Shown here: piece by piece, positions 59,843 to 64,000 of the stretch
Numbering within the stretch: position 1 is the first letter of the stretch
Layout: each line of letters opens with the position of its first letter
The notes under the pieces: model-generated
The model's input: only the letters and a program-made list of their open reading frames with translations
Databases searched by the model: none
What the model was told of the DNA's origin: nothing
Translations under genes and position numbers: made by a program
NCBI GenBank assembly: GCA_964017045.1
Contig: OZ024794.1
Coordinates: 51,241,608 to 51,305,607, forward strand
Length of the DNA stretch: 64,000 nt
Origin: Omphiscola glabra
Taxonomy: Eukaryota > Mollusca > Gastropoda > Lymnaeidae
Direction of reading: 5' to 3'

Positions 59843-60028
59843 CAGAGGCGCAGCTAGAGTGTTTGGCGCCCAGGGACAATATTCATTTTAAAGAGACTCC
59901 CTTTCTTTGTTCAACTCTCAAAGCCATTATTTTCATCAATAAAATAATATCAAAGCACATTTGGGCGCCCTTAACGTCTGGCGCCCATGGACATCTGCCC
60001 CCCCCACGCCCCCTTAGCTACGCCTCTG
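59843..60028. mobile_element. 186-bp MITE with CAGAGGCG ends
   Basis: Starts CAGAGGCGCAGCTAG and ends CTTAGCTACGCCTCTG, inverted ends of about 14 bp; TTGGCGCCC and TGGCGCCCATGGACA occur inside near each end. No clear target duplication. A related terminus appears at 32562. Confidence 0.75.
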
Positions 60029-60184
60029 CTATAAGTATCATCTTGAATTCACACGCCGCATACGCAACACACTTGTTATATATATCCTTTTCCTTTCATC
60101 CTGTCACAGCCACACGAATGCCCATAACGCTCACAATTCAGGGTGAAGACCAGTTCACAGCAACACAGTGATTCTCATACCTTT

Positions 60185-60430
60185 GACAGTGGGTTAGTGG
60201 TTGCGGGATGGAAAGAGAGGTGGATTTAGAGATGGGTGGAGTGAGACATGGTTGGGGTGAGAGATGGGTGGTGTTTGAGACAATGCGTTTTGAAACGGGG
60301 GGTGGGGGTAGAGATGAGTGGATTGAGAGACGGGTGGAGTGATAGATGGGTGGAGTAAGGGGTGGCTGGAGTGAGTGATGGTGGCGTGAGAGATGTTTGG
60401 AGTGAGCGACCGGTGGAGTGAGATTCATCA
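60185..60430. repeat. degenerate G-rich repeat
   Basis: Irregular GAGATGGGTGGAGTGAGAGA-like words. Confidence 0.8.
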
Positions 60431-60965
60431 GGTGGTAAAAGGAAAAAAAAAAACCAATAACTCACATTATGCCATAACAATAACACAACGAAATCAAGTT
60501 AAATATTTAGAAAAAAGCAATGACTTCTATTCGTGTTTTATTTTCAGTACATTGATAACCAGAAAACGAAGTGATCCGATTTCTGTGGTAAGAGTTAATA
60601 CAGCATTATTGTATATTTTATATAAGTTGTAAATTAGATTTCACCGGATAAGCATTTCATATTGATCAAAGTATGAAATATGAATGATGTTTATAAATAA
60701 ATTATACCACGTAAATCACCGGCTAGACAGAAGTCTAAAGTCTGAAACATTGCTTTCAGAAAGCCAAGTAGTTTTTTTCTCTACCATTGGACTAGTATTC
60801 AGTATATGTGGATTCGATCTACAAATCACAACAGATAACTGAAATTTGGTGTAAACGCATCATCTTAATATATTCAAAGGTTAAGTGGATGACACATTCG
60901 AGTATATAAAATATGATCACTGTGTAAGATTGTCTTATTAAAAAAAAGCACCAATGCTTTGAGTG
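60431..60965. other. unassigned spacer
   Basis: AT-rich; no gene, array or element recognised. Confidence 0.3.
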
Positions 60966-61383
60966 AATACATCTATGAAATAGATAGGCAGAATGAATAC
61001 ATCTATGAAATAGATAGGCAGAATGAATACATCTATGAAATAGATAGGCAGAATGAATACATCTATGAAATAGATAGGCAGAATGAATACATCTATGAAA
61101 TAGATAGGCAGAATGAATGCATCTATGAAATAGATAGGCAGAATGAATGCATCTATGAAATAGATAGGCAGAATGAATACATCTATGAAATAGATAGGCA
61201 GAATGAATACATCTATGAAATAGATAGGCAGAATGAATACATCTATGAAATAGATAGGCAGAATGAATACATCTATGAAATAGATAGGCAGAATGAATAC
61301 ATCTATGAAATAGATAGGCAGAATGAATACATCTATGAAATAGATAGGCAGAATGAATACATCTATGAAATAGATAGGCAGAT
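60966..61383. repeat. 30-bp minisatellite, 14 copies
   Basis: The unit is GAATACATCTATGAAATAGA followed by TAGGCAGAAT, almost invariant (two copies have GAATGC). Frames on both strands (EYIYEIDRQN; ILPIYFIDVF) stay open because the period is divisible by three. Confidence 0.98.
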
Positions 61384-61849
61384 AGGTGAGCCGATCCACT
61401 GCAGGGGAGATTACCGCAGCATCATTACGTCACACTACCTAAGCTCTATCGCGACACTCGCGAAGGGGCCACATGCATAAAAAGATGTCCTCATTTTCCC
61501 CCACACACTTACATCGGCTTTTTTTTTTTTGGTCATGAAACTCAAGCGTCATAGATATCACGTGGGGCAACAATGAAGGCGTCAGTAAAAACTGCGATTC
61601 ATTGGATTCAATTGGGTAAATAAACACACAAAGGAAATAACTAACTGGCCGAGCGTATGGTGTAACCCAAGGACAACAGCTGCTGTAGTGTCTCTGGGAC
61701 CATGATCTTGCCAAATAATGGTCTCCAAACATTTTCGCCAAATATCAACTGCTAATAAACATATTATGAGACAAGGGCGTAACCGGGCGCAGTCTTTTTA
61801 TACTGGGGTTCAACAAAAAAAGTTAACTTCTCATTTTCTATAAACAACA
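61384..61849. other. unassigned spacer
   Basis: No gene, array or element recognised. Confidence 0.3.
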
Positions 61850-62075
61850 GGCCTACAGACAGTCCTACAGACAGTCTTACAGACCGACCTACAGACAGGC
61901 CTACAGACAGTCCTACAGACAGGCCTACAGACAGTCCTACAGACAGGCCTACAGACATACCTACAGACATGCCTACAGACAGTCCTACAGACAGTCCTAC
62001 AGACAGTCCTACAGACAGTCCTACAGACAGGCCTACAGACAGTCCTACAGACAGTCCTACAGACAGTCCTACACT
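61850..62075. repeat. 12-bp minisatellite, about 18 copies
   Basis: The unit is ACAGACAGTCCT, alternating with ACAGACAGGCCT. Confidence 0.95.
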
Positions 62076-62389
62076 ATATCCGTGACTATTTATTCATTAA
62101 TATAACAGGGTCACCTCCGTAACAATTCAACCTTGTTACCTGAGTTCAACCGTAAAGCATTAAGTTCGCTGCCTGTCAGCTTTTTTTTTTTTTTTTTTTA
62201 AACTCAGCACTATTAATATAAAGTATGTTGAGTAGGGGGAGTGTCGGTTGTGGAAAAGGAAGCTGCCACAGCAGAAGCAAAATATATATTAGAAATAATT
62301 GAACGCGTTCAAATGTATTTGTAATGTAACAGGGGCTTTTTAATGGGCTCTTCCCTTCCTCTTAGACCGATTGATCCAAAAAAAAGGTC

Positions 62390-62830
62390 GGGGGGGGGGG
62401 GCATCCATGAAGAACATCATACTATTTTTGGAAAAGATTTACCCCCTCCCTTCCTCCCCTCGTCACAATATATCACAAATCTCTATCCCCTCCCTCCTAA
62501 TAAAGTACGTCACACTTTCGAAATTAAATATTATTTTAACAATTAACATTTAATGAAAATTTAATCTAAAACACACTTCACTATTAAATTAGTAAAGGCA
62601 TAAAAGTGAAATCGTCTGCCAGAGTACATCGATCACAAAAGAAAGATTATAACATCACCGTCAATATTTCAGGTTTTATTAGTATGATTTAAAAAAAAAA
62701 AAATTTGACCTCACACAAGGATTTACACCCCCACCTCTTTAGCGTCACAAACTGTCATATTTTCTTAGACCCTCTCCCTCCCCCACACCGGAGCGTGACG
62801 TACTTTATGGACGTACTCCCCCCCCCCCGA
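62390..62830. repeat. two related GTACGTCA-containing segments
   Basis: On the minus strand both 62525-62395 and 62830-62700 carry an ACGTACTTTA or AAAGTACGTCAC end, a GGGAGGG-type G-rich stretch, a TGTGA(C/T) word and GGGGGTGTAAATC or GGGGGTAAATC. They look like diverged copies of one short element. Confidence 0.5.
62675..62680 (-). terminator. candidate poly(A) signal of the hydroxylase gene
   Basis: AATAAA on the minus strand, about 360 bases after the TAG stop. It is the clearest signal I noticed in the AT-rich 3' region. Confidence 0.3.
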
Positions 62831-63040
62831 ACCCCAGTCAATTAATATGATGCTGTTTTGCTAAAAATACCCCTACTTGTTTTCTATCAGGATGTTTACG
62901 TAGTACAAACATAGTTTCAGTAGATCGTTTTCTCACAACATACAACAAACCGATGTACAAAAAAAAATTTTTTTTTTAAGTAAGTCATTACCAAATTCGT
63001 ATCAGTAAATAACTCAACAGTCGATGAGCGCTTTACAAAA

Positions 63041-63314
63041 CTACAAGTTTTTCTTGCAGTCCTTGGCTATTTGCTCGTACTCCTGCAGTTCTTTGCTCTT
63101 CTTGCCGCCTGCACTCATGGGCGGACAGAAGGAGCCGAACAGCTTGTCGAAGTGGTTAAAGAACGGCTGGTAGTTGGTCAGCGGCTTCTGGTGATGCATG
63201 TCGTGCTTGGGGGAGCCGCCTATGTTGCCGGTCAGGTCAAGGTTGTGGAGCAGAAACGGGAAGTCGAACCCGATGTGGGCCTCCACGCTGACGACGATGC
63301 TTACGATCATGTAG
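63041..63314 (-). CDS. C-terminal exon of a fatty-acid-hydroxylase-superfamily (cholesterol 25-hydroxylase-like) protein
   Basis: The exon opens after a pyrimidine-rich acceptor (TTTTTTCAAACAG) at 63315 and runs 91 codons to TAG at 63043-63041. It encodes the last part of a di-iron membrane hydroxylase: a hydrophobic start (MIVSIVVSV), AHIGFDFP corresponding to the H-x-G-(Y/F)-x-x-P element, the histidine box HDMHH followed by NYQPFF, then FDKLFG, all in family order. The tail is lysine-rich (KDCKKNL), possibly an ER-retention-type end. Such enzymes oxidise sterols or fatty acyl chains in the ER. The first two histidine boxes and the remaining membrane segments must lie upstream, beyond the window. 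Cholesterol 25-hydroxylase-like is the closest match I recognise; methylsterol monooxygenase-like is less likely. Confidence 0.8.
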
Positions 63315-64000
63315 CTGTTTGAAAAAACAAAATGGCAAAGTGGTGTTTAAATGGTCGTAAAGAAATGTAAGAAATAGTTCTGGCGCAAAGGCGCAGTAAA
63401 AAAAAAAAAAAAGTTTCATTTTTTCAAAAAAGTTTGAAGTAGTTAAAGAACAGTATTCATTTACTAGAAGATTTGGTCCTGTGTTATCGGGATAATAACA
63501 GAAGGAATATTGCTCTAGTTTCCTCCTGATATAGAGAAGTCTCAACATCTAAAAATCTCATTTTTTTTACGTATGCAACTGAATCACGTTTTGATGTATT
63601 GTATCCACAAAATATTTTTTTTTAAATACATTTTTCAATGGCTTTAAAATGTAATTTTAAGAAATACTAAAAAAAAAAAAAAGGACTTGCGTTATTTTAA
63701 AAGAAGTATCTGTGTATGTTTGTTAACGTTTCTAAAATCATTAGGTGAAAGGATTTCTTTTTCTCCTATACGATATAGGCCTACCAAATTTTTTTTTCAC
63801 AGTCTAAATTTTTTTTTTTTTTAAATCCTAAAAACACGCTATATCCATTTATCTAAAAAAAAGAACACATATTTAAAGAAAAAAGAAATAATTTGGAGTT
63901 TTTAAAAAAACTGAAGTGTTCCCAGATCAAACACTAACAGTAGCTCTCTCAGTCTCTGAGGAGAAAATAGCTTATATTTTATAAACTGATTTTAAAATGT
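63315..64000. other. intron of the hydroxylase gene up to the window edge
   Basis: AT-rich with several poly(T) and poly(A) tracts. No upstream exon of the hydroxylase was recognised here. Confidence 0.4.

Noticed and set aside
60938..61480. Apparent multi-pass membrane protein (ILPIYFIDVF repeats) or acidic repeat protein
   Set aside because: Artefact of the 30-bp array; hydrophobicity arises from translating one unit 14 times.
63237..63548. Minus-strand frame overlapping the hydroxylase exon
   Set aside because: Different frame from the conserved HDMHH exon and runs across its splice acceptor; intronic translation.

Overview
This is a eukaryotic (animal) window: genes are split by GT-AG introns, coding sequence is sparse, and the rest is tandem arrays and decayed DNA transposons. 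A protostome NK3/bagpipe homeobox gene, an element closely matching the SPIN hAT family (reported from the pond snail Lymnaea stagnalis), and the minisatellite- and poly(G/C)-rich background make a mollusc, probably a gastropod, the best guess. That assignment is inference. || Genes. Both supported genes are on the minus strand. (1) Four coding exons (56680-55884, 50346-50144, 48961-48813, 46933-46718) join in frame into a 454-residue NK3/bagpipe homeodomain transcription factor. It has an EH1-type repressor motif near the N-terminus, a homeodomain with Tyr54, and the NK3-specific lysine/valine stretch after it. A TATA-like box and a short non-coding first exon lie upstream. (2) Exon 63314-63041 is the C-terminal exon of a fatty-acid-hydroxylase-superfamily enzyme resembling cholesterol 25-hydroxylase; the rest of that gene lies beyond the right edge. 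|| Repeats. About 40 separate minisatellite arrays (units of roughly 12-78 bp) cover about 30% of the window. The largest are 6945-10060 (16 bp, about 195 copies), 29819-31303 (45 bp x 33), 18731-19930 (30 bp x 40), 58398-59550 (44 bp x 26) and 40696-41752 (15 bp x 70). Most long open frames in the window are artefacts of these arrays. || Mobile elements. A 2.6-kb degenerate hAT transposon (25962-28565, minus) carries recognisable transposase blocks, and two minisatellites appear to have grown out of its own coding sequence. There are also a 350-bp hAT MITE with 8-bp target duplications (22961-23310), a SPIN-like element nested with another hAT piece (49793-50100), a 34-bp perfect-TIR element (21982-22237), two copies of a MITE with 5-bp duplications (51415-51584, 52633-52804), a piggyBac-like MITE in the homeobox gene (47166-47484), a truncated LINE with a 16-bp duplication (16959-17230), and other dispersed copies. 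|| Layout. 1-46 kb is gene-free repeat territory; 46.7-57.1 kb is the homeobox gene with repeat-filled introns; 57-63 kb is intergenic with large arrays; 63.0-63.3 kb is the hydroxylase exon. I found no tRNA, rRNA or CRISPR locus.
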